38,810 bases of DNA from Streptomyces sioyaensis (GTDB lineage: Bacteria > Actinomycetota > Actinomycetes > Streptomycetales > Streptomycetaceae). The position numbers were made by a program, and so were the translations under genes. Shown here piece after piece: positions 29,259 through 37,145 of this stretch (positions are counted from its first letter, which is position 1; each line of letters begins with the position of its first letter). Under the pieces are notes generated by a model. The model worked only from the letters and a program-made list of their open reading frames with translations, searched no databases and was not told the DNA's origin. The stretch is taken from positions 1 through 38,810 of the forward strand of contig NZ_SDIF01000064.1 in assembly GCF_004122735.1 (NCBI RefSeq), given 5' to 3'.

Positions 29259-30764
29259 TCAGGCCACAAAGGCGTGCCGGGTCTCCGTCTCCACCGGCGC
29301 ACCCGTCGCGACCAGCCGCGCGGCGCCGGCCAGCCGTACCGCGGCCTCGTCGGCGACGGCCCCGCTGACCGTGAACGGCAGCCGTACGAAGCCCTCGAAG
29401 GCACCGTCGACACCGAACCGCGGACCGGAGGGCACCCGCACCCCGAGCCGCTCCCCCGCCTCGGCGATCCTGGAACCGGAGAGTCCGCCGGTACGCGCCC
29501 ACAGCGTGAGCCCGCCGCGGGGAACGCTGAACTCCCAGTCGGGGAGGTGCCGTTGCAGGGCTCCGACGATCGCGTCGCGGTTCTCGCGGGCCTGCTCCCG
29601 GCGGATCTCGACGGCCTCTTCCCAGCCGCCGCCCTTCAGGAGCGAGGCGATGGCGAGCTGTTCCAGGACCGGTGAGCCCAGGTCGGAGTAGGCGCGGGCG
29701 GCGACCAGACTGCGGATGATGTCGGGCGCGGCGCGCACCCAGCCGATCCGCATCCCGGCCCAGAACGCCTTGCTCGCCGAGCCGACGGTGATCACCGCGC
29801 TGCCCGCGGGGTCGAAGGCGCAGACCGGGCGCGGCGGCTCGGGGTCCTGGTCCAGCTGGAGTTCGGTCATGGTCTCGTCGACGACGAGCAGCGTGCCGGC
29901 CGACTTGGCGGCGTCGACCAGGCGGCGGCGCTGATCATCGGTGGCGAGGGTGCCGGTGGGGTTGTGGAAGTCGGCGACGACATAGGCCATCCGGGGCGCG
30001 GCATCGCGCATCACCTGGCGCCAGACGGGGATGTCCCAGCCGGCCAGCCGCTCCCCGAGGGCCACCGGGACGAGCCGGGCGCCGGCGTCCCGCATCAGCT
30101 GGAGGATGTTGGCGTACGACGGGGAGTCGACGGCCACCCGCTCGCCGGGGCTCGTACACAGCCGGCAGATCGCGGCCACCGCGCCCATGGCACCCGTGGT
30201 CACCATGATCTGTTCGGGCATGGTGGGGATGCCGCGGGCGGTGTAGCGGTCGGCGAGGGCCTGGCGCAGGACCGGCAGACCGGCGGGGTAGTCGCCGTGG
30301 GTGTGGGCGTAGAGCGGGAGGTCGGCCATGGCGCCCTGGACGGCGCGGGTGAGCCAGGGCTCGGGGGCCGGGAGGGCGGCGCAGCCGAGGTCGATCATGG
30401 ATCCGGCGGCCTCCGGGGGCAGCGGTTCCAGACCGCGGGTGGGCAGCGGGTTGCCGGCCGGGACGGCGGTCCAACTGCCCGAGCCGCGCCGGGACTCCAG
30501 GAAGCCCTCGGCCCGCAGCGCTTCGTAGGCGGCGGCGACGGTGGTGCGGCTGACGCCGAAGGCCGCGGCCAGTTCGCGTTCGGCGGGCAAGCGGGCGGCG
30601 ACCGGTATCCGGCCCTCCAGTACGAGCAGGCGCACACCGTCGGCGAGGCTGCGGTAGGCGGGCAACCGGCGCCCGCCGACCGCGAGTTGTGCGTCGTACG
30701 GGTCCTGCGACCGGAGCAGGCGGGCGAGTTGGGGCGCGCCTACCGCTGAAGTCCACTGAGCCAT
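29259..30764 (-). CDS. MocR-type regulator (GntR HTH fused to PLP aminotransferase fold)
   Basis: This 501-residue chimeric regulator has a GntR winged helix at about 33-95 (LADGVRLLVLEGRIPVAARLPAERELAAAFGVSRTTVAAAYEAL). A fold-type I aminotransferase domain (120-495) then follows. The PLP-binding set is visible: N268 in HNPTG, D296 in VVDE and the Schiff-base K332 in SASKAFWAGMRIGW. Proteins of this class sense PLP or amino compounds and usually control a divergent neighbour. Here that is a yczE-type membrane protein gene, as in the YczR/YczE pairs of Firmicutes and Actinobacteria. It is probably not a true aminotransferase. Confidence 0.93.
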   Translation of the reverse strand: MAQWTSAVGAPQLARLLRSQDPYDAQLAVGGRRLPAYRSLADGVRLLVLEGRIPVAARLPAERELAAAFGVSRTTVAAAYEALRAEGFLESRRGSGSWTAVPAGNPLPTRGLEPLPPEAAGSMIDLGCAALPAPEPWLTRAVQGAMADLPLYAHTHGDYPAGLPVLRQALADRYTARGIPTMPEQIMVTTGAMGAVAAICRLCTSPGERVAVDSPSYANILQLMRDAGARLVPVALGERLAGWDIPVWRQVMRDAAPRMAYVVADFHNPTGTLATDDQRRRLVDAAKSAGTLLVVDETMTELQLDQDPEPPRPVCAFDPAGSAVITVGSASKAFWAGMRIGWVRAAPDIIRSLVAARAYSDLGSPVLEQLAIASLLKGGGWEEAVEIRREQARENRDAIVGALQRHLPDWEFSVPRGGLTLWARTGGLSGSRIAEAGERLGVRVPSGPRFGVDGAFEGFVRLPFTVSGAVADEAAVRLAGAARLVATGAPVETETRHAFVA

Positions 30765-30778
30765 GAAGATCAGTCCAC
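30750..30778. promoter_or_regulatory. Candidate MocR-binding direct repeat
   Basis: AGTCCAC occurs at 30750-30756 and 30772-30778, exactly 22 bp apart (two helical turns), around the start codon of the MocR-type gene. A further GGTCCAAT lies at 30836-30843, paired loosely with ATTGG at 30788-30792. MocR-class regulators often use spaced repeats, so this is a candidate operator only. Confidence 0.35.
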
Positions 30779-30865
30779 CTTCCCCGAATTGGCTCTACTT
30801 CCCGAGCCCGGACATGCCACATGGTGTCACGCGTCGGTCCAATCCTGCCAGGAGGGGGAAAAGTC

Positions 30866-31549
30866 GTGTCCATGATCAAGGAAGCCGGCCCGGGGAGGGC
30901 CCTGATGGCGCGCCGGCTGTTCCAGCTGTACACGGGACTGTCGCTGTACGGCGTGAGCATGGGACTGATGGTCCGCGCGGGCCTGGGCCTGGAGCCATGG
31001 AGCGTGCTCAACCAGGGCATATCCCGGCATACGGGACTGACGATCGGCACGGTCACCATCGTGTCCGGGGCCCTGATCCTGCTGCTGTGGATCCCGCTGC
31101 GCCAGCGTCCCGGGCTGGGCACGGTGTCCAACGTGGTGATCCTCGGGCTGGTGATGGACGCGACGCTGGCCGTGACCCCGGAGCTGACCTCGCTGGGTGC
31201 CCGCATTCCACTGCTGGCGTTCGCCGTCGTCCTCAACGGCGCCGCGACCGGCCTCTACATATCCGCCCGCTTCGGCCCGGGGCCGCGCGACGGGCTGATG
31301 ACCGGGCTGCACCAGCGCACCGGCCGCCCGGTGCGGCTGGTGCGGACCTGCATCGAGGTGACCGTGCTCGCGGTCGGCTATCTGCTCGGCGGGTCCCTCG
31401 GGGCCGGCACGGTGGTCTATGCGCTGGCCATCGGGCCACTGGCACAGTTCTTCCTGCGCCGCTTCGCGATCAAGGATCTGACCGGGGAGCCGTCCCCGGT
31501 GGTGGCCCGCGGAGGGACTTCACCCGAGCGCGCCATACTGCCCGAGTGA
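30866..31549 (+). CDS. YczE-like integral membrane protein
   Basis: This 227-residue protein is read from GTG 30866 (GGAGG at 30851-30855). It has about five membrane segments, beginning LFQLYTGLSLYGVSMGLMVRAGLGLEPWSVLNQGIS, and the family signature GPGPRDGLMTGLHQRTGRPVRLVRT in the second half. It belongs to the YczE/YyaS/YitT group. B. subtilis-type YczE has been tied to lipopeptide production, but its molecular activity is unknown. It is divergent from the MocR gene and overlaps the glycerophosphodiesterase gene by four bases. Confidence 0.9.
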   Translation: MSMIKEAGPGRALMARRLFQLYTGLSLYGVSMGLMVRAGLGLEPWSVLNQGISRHTGLTIGTVTIVSGALILLLWIPLRQRPGLGTVSNVVILGLVMDATLAVTPELTSLGARIPLLAFAVVLNGAATGLYISARFGPGPRDGLMTGLHQRTGRPVRLVRTCIEVTVLAVGYLLGGSLGAGTVVYALAIGPLAQFFLRRFAIKDLTGEPSPVVARGGTSPERAILPE

Positions 31550-32346
31550 CCTCAGCGATACGCCCCCGCCACGCCTATCTCGACCACCCCGCGCCGCTGC
31601 CCTTCGCCCACCGCGGCGGTGCCGCCGAGGGCCTGGAGAACACCGCCGCCGCCTTCCGGCGCGCGGTGGCCCTCGGCTACCGCTATCTGGAGACCGATGT
31701 GCACGCCACATCGGACGGACACCTCGTCGCCTTCCACGATCCGACGCTCGACCGCGTCACCGACACCCGCGGCGCGATCGAGGCGCTCCCCTGGCGGGCG
31801 GTGCGCCGGGCCCGGGTCGCCGGCCGCGAACCGCTGCCGCTGTTCGAGGAGCTCCTGGAGGAGTTCCCCGACGCACGCTGGAACGTCGACCTCAAAGCGG
31901 AGGCCGCGCTGCCGCCGCTGCTGGACCTGCTGCGCCGCACCAACGCCTGGGACCGGGTGTGCGTCGGTTCGTTCTCGGAGGCCCGGGTGGCACGGGCCCA
32001 GCGGCTGGCCGGCCGGCAGATGGCCAGCTCGCTCGGCACCCGCGGCGTGGCCGGCCTGCGCCTGCGCTCGTACGGCCGTGGCGTGCTGCCGCTCGACCGG
32101 CTGCTGGGCGCGGCGGTACGGCGCAGCGCGGTCTGCGTCCAGGTCCCCGAGCGGCAGTCCGGCATCCCGGTCGTCGATCCACTGTTCCTGCGCGCCGCCC
32201 ACGCACTGGGCATGCAGGTCCACGTCTGGACGGTCAATGACGCGGACCGGATGACCGCACTGCTCGACCTGGGCGTGGACGGGATCATGACGGATCACAT
32301 CGAGACGCTGCGGACGGTACTGACCGAGCGGGGGTGCTGGGTCTGA
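31546..32346 (+). CDS. Glycerophosphodiester phosphodiesterase
   Basis: This 266-residue GDPD TIM-barrel enzyme hydrolyses glycerophosphodiesters to glycerol 3-phosphate and an alcohol. Active-site elements are AHRGG (H22, R23), EN at 31-32, the metal pair E49 and D51 in LETDVHATSDG, and H64 in VAFHDPTLDR. VHVWTVND near the C terminus is also typical. It has no signal peptide, so it should be cytoplasmic. GTG 31546 overlaps the yczE-like stop (GTGA), so the genes are coupled. The last codons lie in a 19-bp tandem repeat. Confidence 0.94.
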   Translation: MTSAIRPRHAYLDHPAPLPFAHRGGAAEGLENTAAAFRRAVALGYRYLETDVHATSDGHLVAFHDPTLDRVTDTRGAIEALPWRAVRRARVAGREPLPLFEELLEEFPDARWNVDLKAEAALPPLLDLLRRTNAWDRVCVGSFSEARVARAQRLAGRQMASSLGTRGVAGLRLRSYGRGVLPLDRLLGAAVRRSAVCVQVPERQSGIPVVDPLFLRAAHALGMQVHVWTVNDADRMTALLDLGVDGIMTDHIETLRTVLTERGCWV

Positions 32347-32382
32347 GCGGGGGTGCCGGGCCTGAGCGGGGGCGCCGGGCCG
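32326..32382. repeat. Three tandem copies of a 19-bp repeat across the gdpD stop
   Basis: Units starting GAGCGGGGGTGC lie at 32326-32344, 32345-32363 and 32364-32382, with two to four changes between them. The stop codon of the phosphodiesterase gene lies at the junction of units 1 and 2. Confidence 0.85.
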
Positions 32383-32753
32383 GGGCGGGGCAGCCACCCG
32401 GCGCCGCGCACCACGCGGCCGGCGCTGGTACGACTGGGCCAACAGCGCCTCTTCGACGACCGTGACGACCGGACCGACCGTCTTCGCCGACGAGTGCGGC
32501 CGACTGCTTCCTTCCGGATCCTTCCGGTCGGGGCACCCGTGTGGTTCTTCGCGCCGGTCACCGGCACCGGACCGGCCCTCGGCTCGACCGGTTTCGCCCC
32601 GCCGGCGAGGGGGCAGGCGGGCCGGGCGAGCGCGGCGGCCGGAAATCCAATGCCTGACCGGATTTAGTCCCAGGGCGTGCGGGGCGGTAGTGTACGCCTT
32701 TGGCTCACCAGGCGGACCGTTACTGCGCGCTCAACCATGCATGGCGCTGGGTG
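32383..32753. other. Intergenic region, no gene seen
   Basis: About 370 bp lie between the phosphodiesterase repeats and the rbpA promoter region. Open frames on both strands lack ribosome sites and any recognisable protein. A possible weak terminator for the phosphodiesterase gene is the GC-rich inverted material near 32380-32420. Nothing else is evident. Confidence 0.4.
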
Positions 32754-32798
32754 ACATCTGCTGCCAGATGTGACAAACCGGGCAATGGTGGGTACAAC
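32754..32798 (+). promoter_or_regulatory. Probable vegetative rbpA promoter with a dyad at the -35
   Basis: GTGACA (32770-32775), a 17-base spacer and TACAAC (32793-32798) make a good HrdB-type promoter. A perfect inverted repeat ACATCTG-CTGC-CAGATGT (32754-32771) abuts and overlaps the -35, which suggests a regulator site. The leader to rbpA would be about 165 nt. Confidence 0.5.
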
Positions 32799-32885
32799 AA
32801 GGGGCGGCACGAAGGAAGGCAGCGGCGCGCAGCGCCTCCATCATGGGCGGTGGTGGGCGACGGGTGGGCGCATCTCCCGATTGCG

Positions 32886-32911
32886 GGAATCTTCACCGCC
32901 GACCGGACGTT
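32886..32911 (+). promoter_or_regulatory. SigR-type promoter of rbpA
   Basis: GGAAT (32886-32890), exactly 18 bases, then GTT (32909-32911) matches the consensus for the thiol-stress sigma factor SigR of Streptomyces. rbpA is a known SigR target in S. coelicolor, so recognition is consistent with biology. It lies about 60 bp before the rbpA start codon. Confidence 0.82.
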
Positions 32912-32972
32912 GACCGGATGACGACGACAGCGACACCTGTCCTGTGGGCGACAAGCCCGGGAGGCACGATTC

Positions 32973-33350
32973 ATGAGTGAGCGAGCTCTCCGCGGCACGC
33001 GACTCGTGGTGACCAGCTACGAGACCGACCGCGGCATCGACCTGGCCCCGCGCCAGGCGGTGGAGTACGCATGCCAGAACGGACATCGATTCGAGATGCC
33101 GTTCTCGGTTGAGGCCGAGATTCCGCCGGAGTGGGAGTGCAAGGTATGCGGTGCACCCTCGCTTCTGGTGGATGGCGATGGCCCTGAGGAGAAGAAGGGT
33201 AAGCCCGCGCGTACGCACTGGGACATGCTCATGGAGCGACGCACCCGCGAGGAGCTCGAGGAGGTGCTGGCCGAACGGCTGGCCGTCCTGCGCTCCGGCA
33301 CCATGAACATTGCCGTGCATCCGCGCGACACCAACCGCAAGTCCGCCTGA
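32973..33350 (+). CDS. rbpA: RNA polymerase-binding protein RbpA
   Basis: This is a 125-residue actinobacterial transcription factor that binds the principal sigma factor HrdB and RNA polymerase and stabilises open complexes. Zinc-type ligands C34, H38, C56 and C59 (EYACQNGHRF and WECKVCGAP) mark the core domain. The basic linker and the C-terminal sigma-interaction helices (THWDMLMERRTREELEEVLAERL) follow. The length equals the family norm. Promoters of HrdB and SigR type can be seen upstream. Confidence 0.98.
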   Translation: MSERALRGTRLVVTSYETDRGIDLAPRQAVEYACQNGHRFEMPFSVEAEIPPEWECKVCGAPSLLVDGDGPEEKKGKPARTHWDMLMERRTREELEEVLAERLAVLRSGTMNIAVHPRDTNRKSA

Positions 33351-33374
33351 CGGCGGGATTGCACCGAGCAGCAC

Positions 33375-33419
33375 ACAAGGGCCGGGGTCACTGCGCAGTG
33401 CAGTGACCCCGGCCCTTGT
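33375..33419. terminator. Strong bidirectional terminator between rbpA and fxsA
   Basis: A perfect inverted repeat of about 20 bp (arms beginning ACAAGGGCCGGGGTCACTGC) closes a five-base loop and is followed by T-rich sequence. It lies in the convergent gap between rbpA and the fxsA-type gene. Confidence 0.92.
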
Positions 33420-33490
33420 TCTGTCCGTTTCCGCGGCGCCCTCGTCCGGGTCCGTGTCCGCGGCTCCCGGCGCCCCGGGCGCCGGGGCGC

Positions 33491-34078
33491 TCAGCCGGTC
33501 AGCGGCGGGTCCTGGCGGCGCGGGGACGGCGGATCGTCGTCGCGGATGACCTCGCCCTGGACGACCTTGCCGTCCGGCCGGTGCATCCGGGCCTGCTGGA
33601 AGGCGTCACCGAACGAGCCCGGGGCGTACTGCGCCCGCCGGGACAGCAGCTTCTCGGCCCGGCGCTGGATCAGCTTCCCGGTCGGCGGGAACAGGCAGAG
33701 CAGCCCCAGCGCGTCGGACACCAGCCCCGGCACCATCAGCAGCAGTCCGCCGGCCATCGGGAGCGTATTGCCGCTGCCCGACGTGGCGTTGCCGGAGGAC
33801 GCGGAGCTGCCGGGGGCCGACGGGTCGCCGCTGCCCTGCATGCTCTCGGTGAGCTTCTGCCAGGCGCGGCGGCCGGCCCGCTTGATCACGTAGCCGCCGA
33901 TGATCACTCCGGCGATCAGCAACAGCGCGACCGTCAGTCCGCTGGTGGCCCCGGCGACCACGGTCAGCAGCCAGATCTCCAGCACCATCCAGGCGGCGAT
34001 GCCCAAGGGGATGTACCGGCGGGCGCGCGAACGCTGGGGTGGCCGAGGAGTCGGCGAGGGCGTGGCTCCGAACGTCAT
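33491..34078 (-). CDS. fxsA: FxsA family membrane protein
   Basis: This 195-residue protein shows the FxsA core: two N-terminal membrane helices (YIPLGIAAWMVLEIWLLTVVAG and TVALLLIAGVIIGGYVI) and a later helix (MAGGLLLMVPGLVSDALGLLCLFPPTGKL). A Ser/Gly insert (SAPGSSASSGNATSGSGN) lies between. In E. coli FxsA is linked to exclusion of phage T7, but general function is unknown. It follows ppm1 by 89 bp on the same strand and is probably the last gene of the lnt-ppm1 unit. Confidence 0.92.
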   Translation of the reverse strand: MTFGATPSPTPRPPQRSRARRYIPLGIAAWMVLEIWLLTVVAGATSGLTVALLLIAGVIIGGYVIKRAGRRAWQKLTESMQGSGDPSAPGSSASSGNATSGSGNTLPMAGGLLLMVPGLVSDALGLLCLFPPTGKLIQRRAEKLLSRRAQYAPGSFGDAFQQARMHRPDGKVVQGEVIRDDDPPSPRRQDPPLTG

Positions 34079-34167
34079 GCCTCAAGTGTGCCTGGCCCGT
34101 CCCGTCGCCCTCCGTGAGGGTCGCGGGGCGCAACAAACTCCGCACGGTCCCGGCACGCCGGGCGGCG

Positions 34168-34923
34168 TCAGCGGCCGCGGATCTTGTTCACACGGGAGCC
34201 GATCCCCCAGGCGGTGACCCGCCACAGCGCCTCGACCACGATGTCGCGGCTCATCTTGCTGTCGCCCAGTTCCCGTTCGACGAAGGTGATCGGGACCTCG
34301 ACGACGTGAAAGCCGGCCTGTACGGCGCGGCGGGCGAGGTCGACCTGGAAGCAGTAGCCCTGGGAGGCCACATCGTCCAGGCCCAGGCCCTTGAGCGCCT
34401 CCGTGCGGAAGGCCCGGAAGCCGCCGGTCAGGTCGCGCAGCGGCAGGTCCAGCACCAGCCGGGAGTACGTGCTGCCCCCGCGGGAGATGGCCTGGCGGTA
34501 TTTGGGCCAGTTGACGGTGCGCCCACCGGGCACCCAGCGCGACCCGAGGACGAGATCGGCGCCCTTGAGGGCGGTGAGCAGGCGCGGCAGCTCCTCGGGC
34601 TGGTGCGAGCCGTCGGCATCCATCTCGACCAGCACGCCGTAGCCGTTGTCGATGCCCCACCGGAAGCCCGCGAGGTAGGCGGCGCCGAGACCTTCCTTGC
34701 CCTTGCGGTGCAGGACATGGACCTGCGCGTCGTCGGCGGCCAGCTCGTCGGCGAACTTGCCGGTGCCGTCGGGGCTGTTGTCGTCCGCGACCAGGACGTG
34801 CGCCTCGGGCACGGCGGCCCGCACCCGCGAGACGATCGGCTTGATGTTCTCCGCCTCGTTGTAGGTCGGAATGATCACCAAGGTGGTGCCGAGCGGACCG
34901 TATTGCCGCTGACCGTCTGTCAC
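34168..34923 (-). CDS. ppm1: Polyprenol monophosphomannose synthase (Ppm1)
   Basis: This 251-residue family 2 glycosyltransferase moves mannose from GDP-mannose to polyprenyl phosphate, the donor for extracytoplasmic O-mannosylation. The motifs are PTYNE (19-23), ADDNSPDGTG (46-55), the metal-binding D102-A-D104 in EMDADGSHQPEEL and GSRWVPGG. GTG 34923 overlaps the lnt stop by four bases. In mycobacteria the Lnt-like and Ppm1 parts can be one polypeptide; here they are two coupled genes. There is no membrane anchor. Confidence 0.95.
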   Translation of the reverse strand: MTDGQRQYGPLGTTLVIIPTYNEAENIKPIVSRVRAAVPEAHVLVADDNSPDGTGKFADELAADDAQVHVLHRKGKEGLGAAYLAGFRWGIDNGYGVLVEMDADGSHQPEELPRLLTALKGADLVLGSRWVPGGRTVNWPKYRQAISRGGSTYSRLVLDLPLRDLTGGFRAFRTEALKGLGLDDVASQGYCFQVDLARRAVQAGFHVVEVPITFVERELGDSKMSRDIVVEALWRVTAWGIGSRVNKIRGR

Positions 34924-36593
34924 TGCTGCCCCTTCTCGTCCTTCGTGCGCCCGCGCCTGCCACTGGCCACCGCGGCGGCACAGGACAGAAGGCCCACGAT
35001 AGCGAGCGCCCACTCAGGAGCGGCTCCGACGCGGTCGGCGAGCGTCGTTTCGTCGCGCAGCGGAATACGCGCGGAGACCACGCCTTGGGTGAACTCGGGG
35101 ATGCGGTGGGTGACCGTGCCGTCCGGGGCGACCACCGCGCTGATGCCGCTGGTGGCGGCGGTGACCACGGCCCGGCCGTGTTCGACGGCGCGCAGCTTGG
35201 ACATCGCCAGCTGCTGCTCGGGCTGGCCGGTGCGGCCGTAGGTGGCGTTGTTGGTCTGGATGACCAGGGCGCGGGCGCCGGCGCCGACGGTGTCGTGCAC
35301 GATCTCGTCGTAGGCGACCTCGAAGCAGATGACGTCGCCGAGCCGGGCGGGGCCGAGCTGGAGCACACCGGTGTGGTTGCCGGGGTAGAAGTCGCGGGGC
35401 ACCCGCTGGAAGCGCGTGATGATCTTGCTGAGCTGCTCCCGGAACGGGACGTACTCGCCGAACGGCACCGGATGCTGCTTGGTGTAGGAGGCGCCCGGGC
35501 CCTTCTTCGGGTCCCAGACGATGCCCTCGTTGAAGACGTACCCCTTCTTGGAGGGGTGGTCGACCAGGGCGCCGACGAGGACGGGCACGCCGATGGCCTT
35601 CACGGCCCGGTCGATCCGGTCGTAGGCCTGCGGGTACTGGAACGGGTCGAGGTCGGAGGAGTTCTCCGGCCAGATGACCAGATCCGGCTTCTTGGCCCGG
35701 CCGGCCTTGATGTCCGCGGCGAGCTTCTCGGTGGCCGTCGCGTGGTTGTCGAGGATCTTCATCGGGCGGCCCAGGAAGTCCATACCGGCCTGCTGGACAT
35801 TGCCCTGGACGATCGCGATGTCCGCGGTGTCGTCGGCCTTCGTGGGGACGGGGACGGCGAAACCGGCCAGAGCCACCGCGGCGGCCAGCCCGAACGCCTC
35901 GAAGGCCGGCACGGCCCGGCGCAGGGTTCCCTCGCGGCGCAGCCCCCAGAGGGTGGCGGCGCAGGCGGCGGTCAGCGCACCGGCCAGCGCGACGGCGAAG
36001 GTCACCAGCGGGGCGCCACCGAGCGCGGCGAGCGGGGTGAACGGCGAGCCGGTGTTCGCGAACGCCAGCCGGCCCCAGGGGAAGCCGCCGAACGGGAGCC
36101 GGTCACGGGCCCACTCCTCGGCGACCCACAGGCAGGCGGTCCACAGCGGCCAGAGCGGCAGCCGCGAGGTGACGGCCAGCGCGGCACCCAGCAGCGTCAC
36201 GAAGAGCGCTTCGGCGATCGAGAGACCCACCACCGCGTCCCAGCCGACGACATGCAGCCACTTCAGCAGGATCAGGAAGAACGGCAGCCCGAAGACGAAG
36301 CCCGTCCAGGCACCCTGGCGCGCGGTCCGGCCGCGGGTCAGCAGCGACAGCGCGGCGACCGCCGCCAGGGACAGCGGCCACAGGTCGTACGGCGGGAAGG
36401 CGAGCCCGAGCGCGAGGCCGGAGACCACCGCGAGGCCGGTGCGCAGCGCCTCACGGCGGGCCAGTGCGGCCAGCCGCCGGGCGCGCCGGGGCCGGGCGGT
36501 CACGGCGGTGGCGCCCAACTCGGCGGAGGGCACCGGGCCGTCGGGCGGGGTGCCGCTGACGGCTTCTTCGGTGGTATCGGAACCCGATGGCAC
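34920..36593 (-). CDS. lnt: Apolipoprotein N-acyltransferase
   Basis: This 557-residue membrane enzyme acylates the N-terminal cysteine of lipoproteins. About seven membrane helices (residues 50-250) precede the nitrilase-type catalytic domain. Its triad is E310 in VIWPENSS, K372 in YTKQHPVPFGEYVP and C423 in DVICFEVAYDE. I choose GTG 36593 because AGGAAGG (36603-36609, read on the minus strand) is well spaced. An ATG at 36641 has no ribosome site. It is coupled to ppm1 by a four-base overlap. A final helix (WALAIVGLLSCAAAVAS) ends in RRGRTKDEK. Confidence 0.94.
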   Translation of the reverse strand: MPSGSDTTEEAVSGTPPDGPVPSAELGATAVTARPRRARRLAALARREALRTGLAVVSGLALGLAFPPYDLWPLSLAAVAALSLLTRGRTARQGAWTGFVFGLPFFLILLKWLHVVGWDAVVGLSIAEALFVTLLGAALAVTSRLPLWPLWTACLWVAEEWARDRLPFGGFPWGRLAFANTGSPFTPLAALGGAPLVTFAVALAGALTAACAATLWGLRREGTLRRAVPAFEAFGLAAAVALAGFAVPVPTKADDTADIAIVQGNVQQAGMDFLGRPMKILDNHATATEKLAADIKAGRAKKPDLVIWPENSSDLDPFQYPQAYDRIDRAVKAIGVPVLVGALVDHPSKKGYVFNEGIVWDPKKGPGASYTKQHPVPFGEYVPFREQLSKIITRFQRVPRDFYPGNHTGVLQLGPARLGDVICFEVAYDEIVHDTVGAGARALVIQTNNATYGRTGQPEQQLAMSKLRAVEHGRAVVTAATSGISAVVAPDGTVTHRIPEFTQGVVSARIPLRDETTLADRVGAAPEWALAIVGLLSCAAAVASGRRGRTKDEKGQQ

Positions 36594-37145
36594 GGTCGCG
36601 GGCCTTCCTGCAGGTCGTGCGGTAGTGAGCAGACCGTACATCGGGAGGCCCGGATTGCGGATGCGGGGTGCACAAAAGGTAAAGAAGGCCGCGGGCGGGC
36701 GCGCGGCGTGGTGCGGATAGGGGCCCGGCGCCCTTCGGGCCGACCTGGGACCCGCTGGCTGCGGGTCGACCGAAAGCCGTTGTCTACTGAGCGTCCGGGC
36801 CCCACCCGGGTCGCACCTTCCCCCAGGCTCTTGAGGAGCAGGGAGGGACCCCCATCCGGTCGAGAAGTTCCGTCGCCCCGTGTCGCTGGTCTTGGACCTG
36901 GCTCCCAGTGGTGGCGTGCCCAGTGGCACACCACCCCATGGCCCAGCTGCGTTCGACGACTGCGCGGAGGTCTCCCGGTCGGACGTCCTGTGGTGGACTC
37001 GGCCGAACCTACCGGCCGCCGACCGTCTGCTGTCAACAGGTGCTCCGCCTGCGTCGTTTCGCGTCGCCCCAGGTCAGCCCCGAGCACCCCCAGGAGAGCC
37101 AAGGAGCGCCAAGCACGGTCCGCGGCGGCACCTGCCCGCGCGATG
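36594..37145. other. Long intergenic region upstream of lnt with several hairpins
   Basis: This 552-bp gap shows no gene that I can support. It contains tandem hairpins GGCCCG/CGGGCC (36722-36741) and GACCCGC/GCGGGTC (36749-36767), and a GGTGGCGTGCC/GGCACACCACC stem (36910-36935). An imperfect CCCCCAGG/CAGGGAGGG inverted element of the sort common between Streptomyces genes lies at 36822-36848. The first pair would lie in a leader of lnt; the 36910 stem could terminate transcription from the gene at 37146. An undetected small RNA is possible. Confidence 0.45.

Noticed and set aside
32295..32667. Small open frames on both strands after the glycerophosphodiesterase gene
   Set aside because: They run through the 19-bp repeats, lack ribosome sites and give Arg/Pro-rich nonsense.
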